From positions 5,688-33,994 of the forward strand of contig PFJA01000170.1 of the NCBI GenBank assembly GCA_002782905.1: DNA of 28,307 nt, written 5' to 3'. The position numbers and the translations under genes were made by a program. Source of the DNA: Lysobacterales bacterium CG_4_10_14_3_um_filter_64_11. Its GTDB lineage: Bacteria; Pseudomonadota; Gammaproteobacteria; Xanthomonadales; Xanthomonadaceae. Positions 7,027 to 16,541 of the stretch are shown piece by piece. A model generated the notes under the pieces. It saw nothing but the letters and a program-made list of their open reading frames with translations, searched no databases and was not told the DNA's origin. Every line of letters starts with the position of its first letter. The first letter of the stretch is position 1.

Positions 7027-8726
7027 GGGTGTTGCTCCTGGTCCGTGCTTACCGCTCGCGCCCTGGCGTACTCCAGCGTCATATCCAGCGTGTTCATGAA
7101 CTCGCGCACCTTGATCGGTTTGGTGAGGTAACGAAAGAAACCGGCCTGCACGCCTTTTTCGATGTCGCGCGGCATCGCATTGGCGCTCAGCGCAAGCACC
7201 GGAATATGCGCGGTCAGCGGGTCTTCGGCGAGAATGCGCAACGCCTGGATGCCGCTGATGCCGGGCAGATTGATGTCCATCAAAATGACATCGGGTATGG
7301 CCGAGCGCGCAATTTCAATGCCACTGCTGGCGTCGCGCGCACTCAGCAGGCGAATATCCGGCCGTCGCAGCATCAGATCCTCAACCAGCATCAGGTTGGC
7401 CGGGTTGTCCTCGATGTAGAGCAGAGTGCTGCTTTGGGCGGGGACGGCCACTGCCACTGCCGGCTCTGACGGAGCCGTGCCAACACCCGTGTGCCCCTGC
7501 GCGGTGCGCAGCAGGTCGACCCAGAACACGCTGCCCGTGGCCGGCGTGCTTTCAACCCCGATGGCCCCGCCCATCCATTCGATCAAGCGCTTGCACACCA
7601 CCAGCCCGATACCCGTACCCTGTTCACTGCTGGCTTCCTGACCCAGCCGATTGAACGGCTGAAACAGACTTTGCAACTGTTCGCAATCCAGACCGATACC
7701 GGTATCGGCGACGCGGATGCGCACGTGGTCACTGCCAAGCGCGATACATTCCACTGTGACCGTGCCGTCGGGACGGTTGTACTTGATTGCATTGGACAGC
7801 AGGTTGATCAACACCTGCTTGACCCGGGTGCGGTCGGCTCTGACGAAGTGTGGCGCGTCGATTTGCACAAAACTGACGCTGATGCCGCGTTCCTTGGCCT
7901 GTGGCTCGATCATCGCCCGGCATTCGTGCAACACGTCGGCCAGTGCGACCGGCTCCAGCGACAGCGACAGCTTGCCCGATTCGATCATCGCCAGATCAAG
8001 CACCTCATTGATCAGGTCCAGCAGGTACCAGCCGGCCTGCAAAATCTGCGCGATGCTGCGCTGCTGCGTGGGCGTTGGCTGCGGCGTGCCCGATTCGAGC
8101 AGCTGCGCGAAGCCGAGGATGGCACTGAGCGGGGTGCGCAGCTCGTGGCTCATGCTGGACAGAAAATCGGATTTCGCCAGATTGGCCTGCTCTGCCGCCG
8201 CCATCGCGGCATTGAGATCCAGCTCGACCTGTTTGCGTACCGAATTGTCGGTGCCGATCAGCAGATAACCGATGATGGCCTGGTAATCATCGCGCAGGGC
8301 GGTGATCGAGACGAGCGCCGGGAAACGATGGCCGTCCTTGCGGATGTAGGTCAACTCATAGATGTCCTCGATCCCGCGCGAGGCCTTGAACGCCAGCGCC
8401 TCGAAGCCCGCGGCGATCGCTGTACCCAGTTCCACGCTCAGGGCCTGCGCGCGCGCCATCACTTCCTGCGGGTCGTGCAGGTCACTGGGCTTGAGCTGGT
8501 TGACGACTTCGGCCGCGCGGTACCCCAGCATGCGCTCGGCACCGACGTTGAATAGCTGGATGATGCCCAGCTCATCGGTGGCGATGATCGAGAAATTGGC
8601 ACTGGTCAGTATTGCGTTCTGCAACGCGCCGGTTTTCAGCAACGCCAACCGGCGCTCGTGCTCGCTGCAACTACCGGTTCGCCCGGCGTCGTCGGTTGGA
8701 ACCACATCATGGTCTGAGGGGGGCAT
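7023..8726 (-). CDS. Hybrid sensor histidine kinase (PAS-HisKA-HATPase-REC)
   Basis: A 567-residue kinase. A PAS sensor domain lies at about residues 35-165 (ILTSANFSIIATDELG, then RKDGHRFPALVS), HisKA at about 185-250 with phospho-accepting H194 in SMSHELRTPLS, and HATPase at about 295-408 with N312 (LLSNAIKY), the G1 box ADTGIGL (D341) and G2 box GTGIGL (370-375). A C-terminal receiver domain at about 434-550 has D484 in LMDINLPG and K536 in LTKPIK. No membrane segments are visible, so it is probably a soluble cytoplasmic sensor. I chose MPPSDHD at 8726 because it is the first ATG before recognisable PAS sequence; the open frame to 8996 is Arg-rich and looks non-coding. It is the first gene of the operon and divergent from hppA. 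Confidence 0.92.
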   Translation of the reverse strand: MPPSDHDVVPTDDAGRTGSCSEHERRLALLKTGALQNAILTSANFSIIATDELGIIQLFNVGAERMLGYRAAEVVNQLKPSDLHDPQEVMARAQALSVELGTAIAAGFEALAFKASRGIEDIYELTYIRKDGHRFPALVSITALRDDYQAIIGYLLIGTDNSVRKQVELDLNAAMAAAEQANLAKSDFLSSMSHELRTPLSAILGFAQLLESGTPQPTPTQQRSIAQILQAGWYLLDLINEVLDLAMIESGKLSLSLEPVALADVLHECRAMIEPQAKERGISVSFVQIDAPHFVRADRTRVKQVLINLLSNAIKYNRPDGTVTVECIALGSDHVRIRVADTGIGLDCEQLQSLFQPFNRLGQEASSEQGTGIGLVVCKRLIEWMGGAIGVESTPATGSVFWVDLLRTAQGHTGVGTAPSEPAVAVAVPAQSSTLLYIEDNPANLMLVEDLMLRRPDIRLLSARDASSGIEIARSAIPDVILMDINLPGISGIQALRILAEDPLTAHIPVLALSANAMPRDIEKGVQAGFFRYLTKPIKVREFMNTLDMTLEYARARAVSTDQEQHP

Positions 8727-9120
8727 TTCAGGTTCCGTTGCGGACGAGCGGCAAGTGGGCCGCGCGAATGGGGTGGTTGCGTTGCGTGCGAGCAACGCTT
8801 CGCAGATACGTCGCGTCAGTGCGCGCAGGTGATTACCCGAAGGGCGTGGCCGCCCCAACGGTAAAACGTAGGCAGCCTCGTGAGGATCGCGTGGATCACG
8901 GCCGGTGTCTGTGCGCCAGCCAACACAGCATGCGCGTCGTCGCCTGAACGCGCCAGTCGGCGATCCGCGCAGCGGCTGCCAAGGGCTTGCAGCCATCGCT
9001 TTTCACCGGCCCGAGCAGGCGGCGCGTTCCGCGGTGCGCCGCCGATTTCCTCCGAACGGCAAGATTTGCGATACTCGCGCGTCGGCCACGGCCGCTTAAT
9101 CATCCTGGGGAGAGGTTTTC
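8727..9120. promoter_or_regulatory. Divergent intergenic region between kinase operon and hppA
   Basis: These 394 bp separate the starts of the minus-strand kinase operon and plus-strand hppA, so both promoters should lie here. A GGGGAGAGG ribosome binding site precedes hppA at about 9108-9116. A weak minus-10-like GATACT occurs at about 9070-9075 upstream of hppA, without a convincing minus-35. I see no gene, terminator or clear operator palindrome. The location of promoters is inferred from gene orientation alone. Confidence 0.35.
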
Positions 9121-11148
<2,028 letters not shown>

Positions 11149-11415
11149 CCGAAGCATCCTCGCTGCCGCGCGGCGGCTGAAGCCGGCACCGCACGGTACC
11201 GACTCCCCCTCCCCCGCCTGCGGGGGCAAGGGGTGGGGCCAAGGTCCTCGTACCCGGGTTCGACGTTTCGCCGGAACGTCAGCAGGTACGGCACTGAACA
11301 CCCGGCAGAGCCGGCACGTTGGGGAGGGGTTGCCGCGCGCCCAAAAGCAACCCCCTCCCAGCCTCTCCCCGTGCAAGCAAGGGGAGGGGCAACAGCAGCC
11401 AGTACTGCCGCTCTA
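11149..11415. repeat. GC-rich extragenic palindromes downstream of hppA
   Basis: No gene is apparent here. Several inverted repeats follow one another: CCCCCGC at 11211-11217 pairs with GCGGGGG at 11220-11226; GGGAGGGGTTGC at 11322-11333 pairs with 11347-11359 with one bulged C; CCTCTCCCC at 11362-11370 pairs with GGGGAGGGG at 11381-11389 with one mismatch. Such CCCTCCC/GGGAGGG hairpins resemble intergenic repeats common in xanthomonad-group genomes (from memory). They lie between the hppA stop and the terminator at 11416. Confidence 0.55.
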
Positions 11416-11447
11416 CGAAGCCCCGCCTGGTGCGGGGTTTCGTTTTT
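11416..11447 (+). terminator. Intrinsic terminator, probably of hppA
   Basis: Stem CGAAGCCCCGC (11416-11426) pairs with GCGGGGTTTCG (11432-11442) through one G-T pair, loop CTGGT, followed by TTTTT at 11443-11447. It is 268 bp past the hppA stop and just before the promoter of the next gene, so hppA probably has a long 3' untranslated region. Confidence 0.85.
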
Positions 11448-11467
11448 GGCCGGTGCTGAGTTCAGTC

Positions 11468-11494
11468 TTGACTTTTCTGGGGGGGGGGTAGTAT
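11468..11494 (+). promoter_or_regulatory. Candidate promoter with a ten-G tract in the spacer
   Basis: A minus-35-like TTGACT (11468-11473) and a minus-10-like TAGTAT (11489-11494) are separated by 15 bp, ten of which are an unbroken G-run (11479-11488). The secreted-protein gene at 11540 follows at a normal 5' UTR distance. A 15-bp spacer is short for sigma-70; one or two extra Gs would give 16-17. Slippage of the tract could therefore switch expression, as known for poly-G spacers such as Neisseria porA. The promoter is predicted by eye. Confidence 0.5.
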
Positions 11495-11539
11495 CCGACC
11501 CCGCAGGGGGCCATGCTTCGCCACTACAGGAGACGCACA

Positions 11540-12043
11540 ATGCAAATTGTGATTGGTCCGGTGTTGGTCGCAGCCGTATTGGCATTCTCGCCCTTGGCGC
11601 ACGCAGCGGGCGCCAAGCCAAGCCCAGCAGGGAATCAGGTGATTGAAGATACCGCGACAGTCGATGTGCTGACTCAAGCGGCCACCGAGGAAGCCAAGCG
11701 GGCGAAACTCGAACGCCTGCTTGCGCCCATTCAGTCGGCCGCCGAGCTGGCGTCGTACCTCGAATCCAGAGCACCCGACTCACCGCTTGATCGCCTGTCA
11801 CCCGCCGCATTGGGTCGATTCATCGACAGCCTCACCTTCAACGACAATGGCTTGACCGGCTATCGCAGCGACGATCTGCAAGCCGAACTGACCGCAACAC
11901 AGGCCTACCGTATTCTGGAGTTGTTCGGGGCACAGCGCACCACCCCGTTGATGCGAGGCTTGGCGATCAAGACCCCGTTTGACGAAGCTGTGATGGCGAT
12001 GAACCCTAACGACAGCTTGATGATGGATGATCATGAGGGTTAG
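11540..12043 (+). CDS. Small secreted protein of unknown function
   Basis: A 167-residue product with a Sec signal peptide: MQIVIGPVLVAAVLAFSPLA then AHA-A, cleavage near residue 22. The mature part is helical and charged (EEAKRAKLERLLAPIQSAAELASYLESRAP), then a SPAALGRFIDSLTFNDNGLTG segment, ending acidic (DDHEG). No lipobox, cysteine pair or catalytic motif is seen. The start at 11540 is chosen for the ACAGGAGA ribosome binding site (11526-11533) and because it begins the signal peptide; an upstream ATG at 11513 would add nine residues. A terminator follows at 12141. I do not recognise the family. It may be periplasmic; a link to the next secreted protein is only positional. Confidence 0.8.
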   Translation: MQIVIGPVLVAAVLAFSPLAHAAGAKPSPAGNQVIEDTATVDVLTQAATEEAKRAKLERLLAPIQSAAELASYLESRAPDSPLDRLSPAALGRFIDSLTFNDNGLTGYRSDDLQAELTATQAYRILELFGAQRTTPLMRGLAIKTPFDEAVMAMNPNDSLMMDDHEG

Positions 12044-12140
12044 TCGTGCGTTGCCCGTGCCACATGCGAACGCGCATCACGCAATATTTGCATGTCTGGT
12101 TGCTGATCGAAGCTTCGCGGTGGCGTTGTCATACACCGCG

Positions 12141-12179
12141 AGATTCGGGGCTGCGATCATATGCAGCCCCGAATCTTTT
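12141..12179 (+). terminator. Intrinsic terminator between the two secreted-protein genes
   Basis: A perfect 14-bp stem, AGATTCGGGGCTGC (12141-12154) with GCAGCCCCGAATCT (12163-12176), loop GATCATAT, then a short T-run (12176-12179). It lies 98 bp after the stop of the 11540 gene and 56 bp before the next start, so the two genes are probably separate units. Confidence 0.8.
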
Positions 12180-12234
12180 CGTGTGGAGATTATTGCCACG
12201 CCAACTTCTCGACAGCGGATACCCGGAGAGTCGC

Positions 12235-13188
12235 ATGCCGCTTGGTAGTGGAATTTTTCGTCAGATTCTCGTGTCTACGTCGCTTTTGCTGGCGACTTTT
12301 TGCCCCCTGCCTGCCGAAGCGGACGCACGCTCACCAGAACACGGTTACGACGCGCTTTTGCAACTGGAGCGCTCGCAACGTGGCGTGACAACCGATGTTC
12401 AGCGCGCGCTTGCCATCGGCGCGTCGTACGACGAGTTGTTTTCTGACGCGTTCGCCGAGGAAGCGCTCAAACGCAGCAGCGATGACGATCTGCGCTACCT
12501 GTTTCGCTCTGCGCAGCTCACCAATTTTTACGTGGCAGATCCGCGCGTCGTTCATGACATGTCGGTCGCCTTTGCGCAGCTGCAGCACCGCGATATCGTG
12601 AAAAAGCTCGATTACCAGCAATTGTACGGGGCGTTCATCGGTGCGCGGATGTTGACTGAAGCCGGCGATTTCTTTGACCAATACCATGCCATGGACTTGG
12701 ATGCGTTGCCGGCATTCCGCGAGGCGCCAGGCATCAAGGCGGACGCTTCGACCGAGTGGGTCGTTAACCCGGTAGCGCCGGAACTGCTGCGCCAGCCTTT
12801 TACCTTCGATGCGTCAGCGCAGGTACTGGTCGTCGGCCACCCGTTGTGCCATTTCAGCCAGAATGCAGTGCGCGACATTTTCGCCGACCCACAGTTGGGT
12901 GGCGTGTTTGCCGAACACGCGCATTGGCTGGCACCACAGGACCAGCGGCTCAAAGTCGAACTGTTCCAGCAATGGAACCGCGACCACCCGCAGGCTGCGA
13001 TGAGCATTGCCTACAAGCAATCCGAGTGGCCGCTGCTGGACGAATGGGCCACCCCCATTTTCTATTTTCTCCGCGACGGTTCGGTGATCGCCAAAGTGGT
13101 CGGCTGGCCCGCGGAAGGGCGTCGCGATGAGTTGCGCAGCGCGTTGCGGCAGATTGGCCTGCTGAAGCAGGACGCGCCGGCAAACTGA
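12235..13188 (+). CDS. Secreted thioredoxin-fold-like protein with a CHFS motif
   Basis: A 317-residue product with signal peptide MPLGSGIFRQILVSTSLLLA and likely cleavage after AEA (about residue 29). Residues 35-190 are helical and show no known motif. The last 125 or so residues look like a thioredoxin fold: a strand AQVLVVGHPLCHFSQNAV with C205-H-F-S208 at the start of a helix, and later WATPIFYFLRDGSVIAKVVGWP, with a Thr-Pro (P274) in the cis-proline position. CxxS suggests a single active cysteine rather than a CxxC dithiol. The start at 12235 has GGAGAG five bases upstream and begins the signal peptide; an open frame from 12046 runs through the terminator and is rejected. Probably periplasmic. 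The fold is inferred by eye; substrate unknown. Confidence 0.78.
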   Translation: MPLGSGIFRQILVSTSLLLATFCPLPAEADARSPEHGYDALLQLERSQRGVTTDVQRALAIGASYDELFSDAFAEEALKRSSDDDLRYLFRSAQLTNFYVADPRVVHDMSVAFAQLQHRDIVKKLDYQQLYGAFIGARMLTEAGDFFDQYHAMDLDALPAFREAPGIKADASTEWVVNPVAPELLRQPFTFDASAQVLVVGHPLCHFSQNAVRDIFADPQLGGVFAEHAHWLAPQDQRLKVELFQQWNRDHPQAAMSIAYKQSEWPLLDEWATPIFYFLRDGSVIAKVVGWPAEGRRDELRSALRQIGLLKQDAPAN

Positions 13189-13640
13189 CTTGCGTGCCCC
13201 CACGGGTGGTGCACCCGTAGGTCGGCGCGGGGTATGGATTGATGACAAGGTCATTGTCGGATCCGCGCCGGTGGCGCTTGATCCGACCTACATTCAACGC
13301 CCGGCTTGTAGGCCGTAGGTCGGCGCAAAGCGCGGCCACTCCTGCGCATCCATGCGCACGCGGCGCTTGCACATCCATGTGCAGCGCAGCGCTGGTGCCG
13401 ACAGTGGTCGGAGCGCGGTGAGCGAGCTGCACTGCAGCTGGGCCGATATCGATCCCGCACGTTTTTTGCGTCAATTTGCGTTTTTTGCGCCATTTGCGGA
13501 TCCATGGCTCTGCGCTTACCGGGCCAACGTCTCGCCAAGTCATCATCGCGGCAGTCCGCCCGATTGCTGCGCCGCAGCAGATGATGGCGTATCCTGTGCC
13601 GCCTGAATCCCCGCCAGTCCCCCCGCATCCAGGAGCAGCC
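13189..13640. repeat. Intergenic palindromes upstream of ppa
   Basis: This 452-bp gap has no convincing gene. It holds: hairpin ACGGGTG/CACCCGT (13202-13208 with 13212-13218); a nested hairpin GTCGGATC/GATCCGAC (13256-13263 with 13280-13287) around GCGCC/GGCGC; two copies of CCGTAGGTCGGCGC (near 13214 and 13313); and a tandem pair of CATCCATG-core palindromes, GCGCATCCATGCGC (13344-13357) and GCACATCCATGTGC (13369-13382), shared with the repeat island near 23.0 kb. The ppa promoter should lie in the last 200 bp; no clear consensus was found. An AGGAG ribosome binding site is at 13631-13635. Confidence 0.65.
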
Positions 13641-14189
13641 ATGGGCCTCGACCACGTCCCCTCCGGCAAGGAACTGCCGAACCAGATCAACGTCATCATC
13701 GAAATCCCCAAGGATGCCGAGCCGGTCAAGTACGAAGTGGACAAGGAAACCGGTGCGATCTTCGTCGATCGCATCCTGTCCACGCCGATGCGTTACCCAT
13801 GCAACTACGGCTACATCCCGCACACCCTGTGCGGCGACGGCGACCCGGTGGATGTGCTGGTGATCCTGCCGCTGCCGCTGATCCCCGGCGCGGTGATCCG
13901 CTGTCGCCCGGTGGGCGTGTTGCGCATGACCGACGAGGCCGGTGGCGACGAAAAGATCCTGGCGGTACCCGATAGCAAGGTGTTCGCCGGCTATGCGCAT
14001 ATCCACGACCTGGCGCAGGTGTCGCCGCATTGGCTGGAACGCATCGGCCACTTTTTCGAGCACTACAAGGACCTCGAAAAAGGCAAGTGGGTGAAACTCG
14101 ATGGTTGGGGCGATGCCGAGGAAGCACGCGGCATCATCATGGACTCGGTCGCGCGCTATCGCGACGCGGCCAACAAACCCCGATTCTGA
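13641..14189 (+). CDS. ppa: Soluble inorganic pyrophosphatase, family I
   Basis: Hydrolyses cytoplasmic PPi to phosphate, pulling biosynthetic reactions forward. The 182-residue product carries the family signature DGDPVDVLV with metal-binding D66, D68 and D71, matching D65, D67 and D70 of the E. coli enzyme, and the substrate-binding region KYEVDKETGAIFVDR near the N terminus, then RYPCNYGYIPHT. Length is close to the usual 175-180. An AGGAG site six bases upstream supports the ATG at 13641; the longer open frame from 13476 has no such site. It shares the neighbourhood with pfp and hppA, which both use PPi productively, so the cell must balance simple hydrolysis against them. Confidence 0.97.
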   Translation: MGLDHVPSGKELPNQINVIIEIPKDAEPVKYEVDKETGAIFVDRILSTPMRYPCNYGYIPHTLCGDGDPVDVLVILPLPLIPGAVIRCRPVGVLRMTDEAGGDEKILAVPDSKVFAGYAHIHDLAQVSPHWLERIGHFFEHYKDLEKGKWVKLDGWGDAEEARGIIMDSVARYRDAANKPRF

Positions 14190-14267
14190 CCGGTCGGGCG
14201 CGGTTGGTCATCGCGATGGCCGCCGTGGTGCAGTAAGCTGCGCGCTCGAACAGCGCGGGAGTGTGCC

Positions 14268-16013
14268 ATGGGGTTTTTGTTTCGTGATTCATGCCGGGTT
14301 GGCGCACTGGGCCTCGTCACCTTGCTGGCGGCATGCACTGCTGTCGACGATGGCGTTGTGGCGATCGGGGTGGTACAGGGCAGCGGCACGCGCAGCCCAC
14401 TGCTTGGGCAAACCGTGCGGGTCGAGGGCGTGGTCAACGGCGCCTTCGATCGCAGCCTGGGCGGTTTTTTCATGCAGTCGCCGGCCGCTGCTGACGATGG
14501 CGATGCCGCTACGTCCGACGGCCTGTTTGTGCAATGGCCTGACGACGCCAAGTGGTTCACGGCAGGGCAACACCTGCACGTTGCCGGGCAGGTGCTGGAA
14601 ATCGGCGACGACGGCAGCAGCCTCACCGCGCTGGGTTCGGCCGAGGTAACCGTCCTCGGCGCGGCGGAGGTCGAGCCGGTAACGCTGAGCGCGCCGGCAG
14701 CAAACTGGGAAGCGTTGGAAGGCATGCTGGTGCACATCAGCGCGCCGCTCACCGTGGGCCGCAACGATGAACTGCGCCGCTACGGCAGCATCGGCGTCAG
14801 CTTCGATGGCCGCCTGTTTCAACCCACCGAACGCACGGCACCGGGCGACGACGCACGCCGGATCGCCGCCGAAAATGCACATCGCAGCCTGCTGCTCGAT
14901 GACGGCAGCAACCGCGCGAACCCGGATTCGATTGCCTGGCTGGGCACTGACGCCGGGCCGCTGCGTGCGGGCAGCGAGATCATCGGCGTGCGCGGCGTGC
15001 TCGATCAGCGCCACGGCCACTACCGCGTGCAGCAGACACAGGCAGCGGAAAAAATCGTTCGCGCCGAACGGCCGCCGGTGCCGGCAGTTGCCGGCAGCGT
15101 GCGCATCGCTGGCCTGAACCTGCTCAACCTGTTCAATGGCGATGGCAACGGCGGTGGCTTTCCCACCGCGCGCGGGGCGAAGGATGCCGCTGGTTACCAG
15201 TTGCAGCAAGCCAAGCTGGTGGCAACCATTCAAGCGCTCAACGCCGACGTGGCGGCGTTGATGGAAGTCGAGAACGACGGCTTTGGTGCCGACTCGGCGC
15301 TGGCGCAACTGGTTGCCGCGCTCAACGGTGCCGCCGGCAGCCGCAGCGACTGGCGTTTCGTCGATGCCGGTGATGGCCCCGGCAGCGACGCCATCCGGGT
15401 GGCGCTGATCTATCGCGCAAGCCGGGTCACGGCGGTCGGTCGGCCCGCTTCGATCAGCACCGGCGCATTTGCTTACGGCAGCCGGCCGCCGTTGGCGCAG
15501 AGCTTTCGCGCGGGTTCTGGCCCGGCATTCACCGTGGTGGTGAATCATTTCAAATCCAAAGGCAGTTGCCAGCAAGCCACCAGCGCCGACCTTGACCGCG
15601 GCGATGGCCAAGGCTGCTGGAACGCCAGCCGAGTGGCCGCGGCAACCCAACTCGACCAGTGGATTCGCCGCGATCCGGCGGGCATCGGCAGTGATCGTAC
15701 GCTGATCATCGGCGATCTGAACAGCTACGCGCTGGAAGACCCGATCACCACCCTGACCGCGCTGGGCTGGCATGACGCACTGGCGTTGGCCGGCGTCACC
15801 GAGCCCTACAGCTTCGTCTGGGACGGCATGGCCGGGCGTCTGGATCACGCCCTGGTCAGCCCGGCACTGGCGCCCGCCGTGCGCGGCGCGGCCGAATGGC
15901 ACAACAACGCCGACGAAGAAACCGCACAAGGCTACCCCACCGGCGAACCCGGCCCGTGGCGCGCCTCGGATCATGATCCGCTGTTGCTTGGGCTGGATTT
16001 TCCGCCGCGCTAA
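14268..16013 (+). CDS. Lipoprotein endonuclease/exonuclease/phosphatase, ExeM/NucH-like
   Basis: A 581-residue predicted lipoprotein. The signal peptide ends in lipobox LAAC with Cys23, so it is probably lipid-anchored, in the outer membrane by default since +2 is Thr. Residues about 30-280 resemble the OB-fold-like N-terminal region of extracellular nucleases (IGVVQGSG, VRVEGVV, GGFFMQ). Residues about 285-580 form an endonuclease/exonuclease/phosphatase domain: E333 in ALMEVEND (metal), RVALIYR, N426-H427 in VVVNHFKSKG, D483 and N485 in IGDLNSYALEDP, RLDHALV, and H569 in SDHDPL. All catalytic positions appear present. The substrate is likely extracellular DNA (nutrient or biofilm DNA), from family knowledge. 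A GGGAG site precedes ATG 14268. It may be cotranscribed with ppa (78-bp gap), but the functions are unrelated. Confidence 0.9.
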   Translation: MGFLFRDSCRVGALGLVTLLAACTAVDDGVVAIGVVQGSGTRSPLLGQTVRVEGVVNGAFDRSLGGFFMQSPAAADDGDAATSDGLFVQWPDDAKWFTAGQHLHVAGQVLEIGDDGSSLTALGSAEVTVLGAAEVEPVTLSAPAANWEALEGMLVHISAPLTVGRNDELRRYGSIGVSFDGRLFQPTERTAPGDDARRIAAENAHRSLLLDDGSNRANPDSIAWLGTDAGPLRAGSEIIGVRGVLDQRHGHYRVQQTQAAEKIVRAERPPVPAVAGSVRIAGLNLLNLFNGDGNGGGFPTARGAKDAAGYQLQQAKLVATIQALNADVAALMEVENDGFGADSALAQLVAALNGAAGSRSDWRFVDAGDGPGSDAIRVALIYRASRVTAVGRPASISTGAFAYGSRPPLAQSFRAGSGPAFTVVVNHFKSKGSCQQATSADLDRGDGQGCWNASRVAAATQLDQWIRRDPAGIGSDRTLIIGDLNSYALEDPITTLTALGWHDALALAGVTEPYSFVWDGMAGRLDHALVSPALAPAVRGAAEWHNNADEETAQGYPTGEPGPWRASDHDPLLLGLDFPPR

Positions 16014-16157
16014 GGAAACTCTGATCAACTCAGAGTTTCCGCAGGCCATGGATGGCCTGCCCGCGGATCAATTACGCAAGTGATTGATCCGGCGGAGCCG
16101 AGTCCGGCGATGCCGGACTCGGCGAGTCTGAAAAGCCCAGAATGGACTTGTTCAGAC
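16014..16157. repeat. Five consecutive hairpins right after the nuclease gene
   Basis: Directly after the TAA at 16011-16013: (1) GGAAACTCTGA/TCAGAGTTTCC, 16014-16024 with 16030-16040, 11 bp; (2) GCAGGCCAT/ATGGCCTGC, 16041-16049 with 16052-16060, 9 bp around GG; (3) CGGATCAAT/ATTGATCCG, 16064-16072 with 16083-16091, 9 bp; (4) GCCGAGTCCGGC/GCCGGACTCGGC, 16097-16108 with 16112-16123, 12 bp; (5) GTCTGAA/TTCAGAC, 16126-16132 with 16151-16157, extended inside by AAGCCCA/TGGACTT with one G-T pair. All but the inner part of the fifth are perfect. The function is unknown; it may block 3' exonucleases or be a remnant of mobile-element ends. The rest of the gap to 16343 shows no gene. Confidence 0.85.
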
Positions 16158-16343
16158 CATCCCTAGAGCCTGCTGGCTGCCGCGCAGGTAACGCCGATCG
16201 CTTCTCGTTGGCGGCTGGCAGCCACAGGTTGATCATTGCCCTGCGTTCGCTGCGTCATCGAGTGCGAAACGGTGCAAAGCAGCAGTCAAGCTCGGCTTGT
16301 CCAACATGGGTAGAATAAACGCGATGGAGAAGGAGCCGCCGTC

Positions 16344-16541
16344 ATGGCCAACGCCGATCCGCAATCGCTCAGGCAGTATCTACATACCTTGGCCGACGCA
16401 CTACCGGATAACGCAACGACCGCCATGGCGCTGTATCATCTGGTGCTGCGCCGCGAGATCGAGGCTGGCATGGCCGACAGTGATGCCGGGCGCGTCGTGC
16501 CGCACGCAACCGTGATGCAACGCTTCGGGCTGGCCGAGTGA
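16344..16541 (+). CDS. Antitoxin-like small protein of a ParE/RelE-type module
   Basis: A 65-residue protein, MANADPQSLRQYLHTLADAL then helical sequence ending AGMADSDAGRVVPHATVMQRFGLAE. The D-x-x-AGR-V-x-x-x-x-V-x-x-RFG tail is typical of antitoxins paired with ParE/RelE-family toxins (from memory). A GAAGGAG site is at about 16327-16333. Its stop overlaps a GTG start of the next frame (GTGA, 16538-16541), the usual tight coupling of toxin-antitoxin genes. The antitoxin would bind and neutralise the toxin and probably repress its own promoter; neither is shown by sequence alone. Confidence 0.72.
   Translation: MANADPQSLRQYLHTLADALPDNATTAMALYHLVLRREIEAGMADSDAGRVVPHATVMQRFGLAE

Noticed and set aside
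8727..8996. N-terminal extension of the hybrid kinase to 8996
   Set aside because: The extra 90 residues are Arg- and Pro-rich without domain character; the PAS region begins after the ATG at 8726.
12046..12234. N-terminal extension of the thioredoxin-like protein
   Set aside because: It would run through a clear intrinsic terminator (12141-12179) and place a signal peptide in the middle; the start at 12235 has a good ribosome site.
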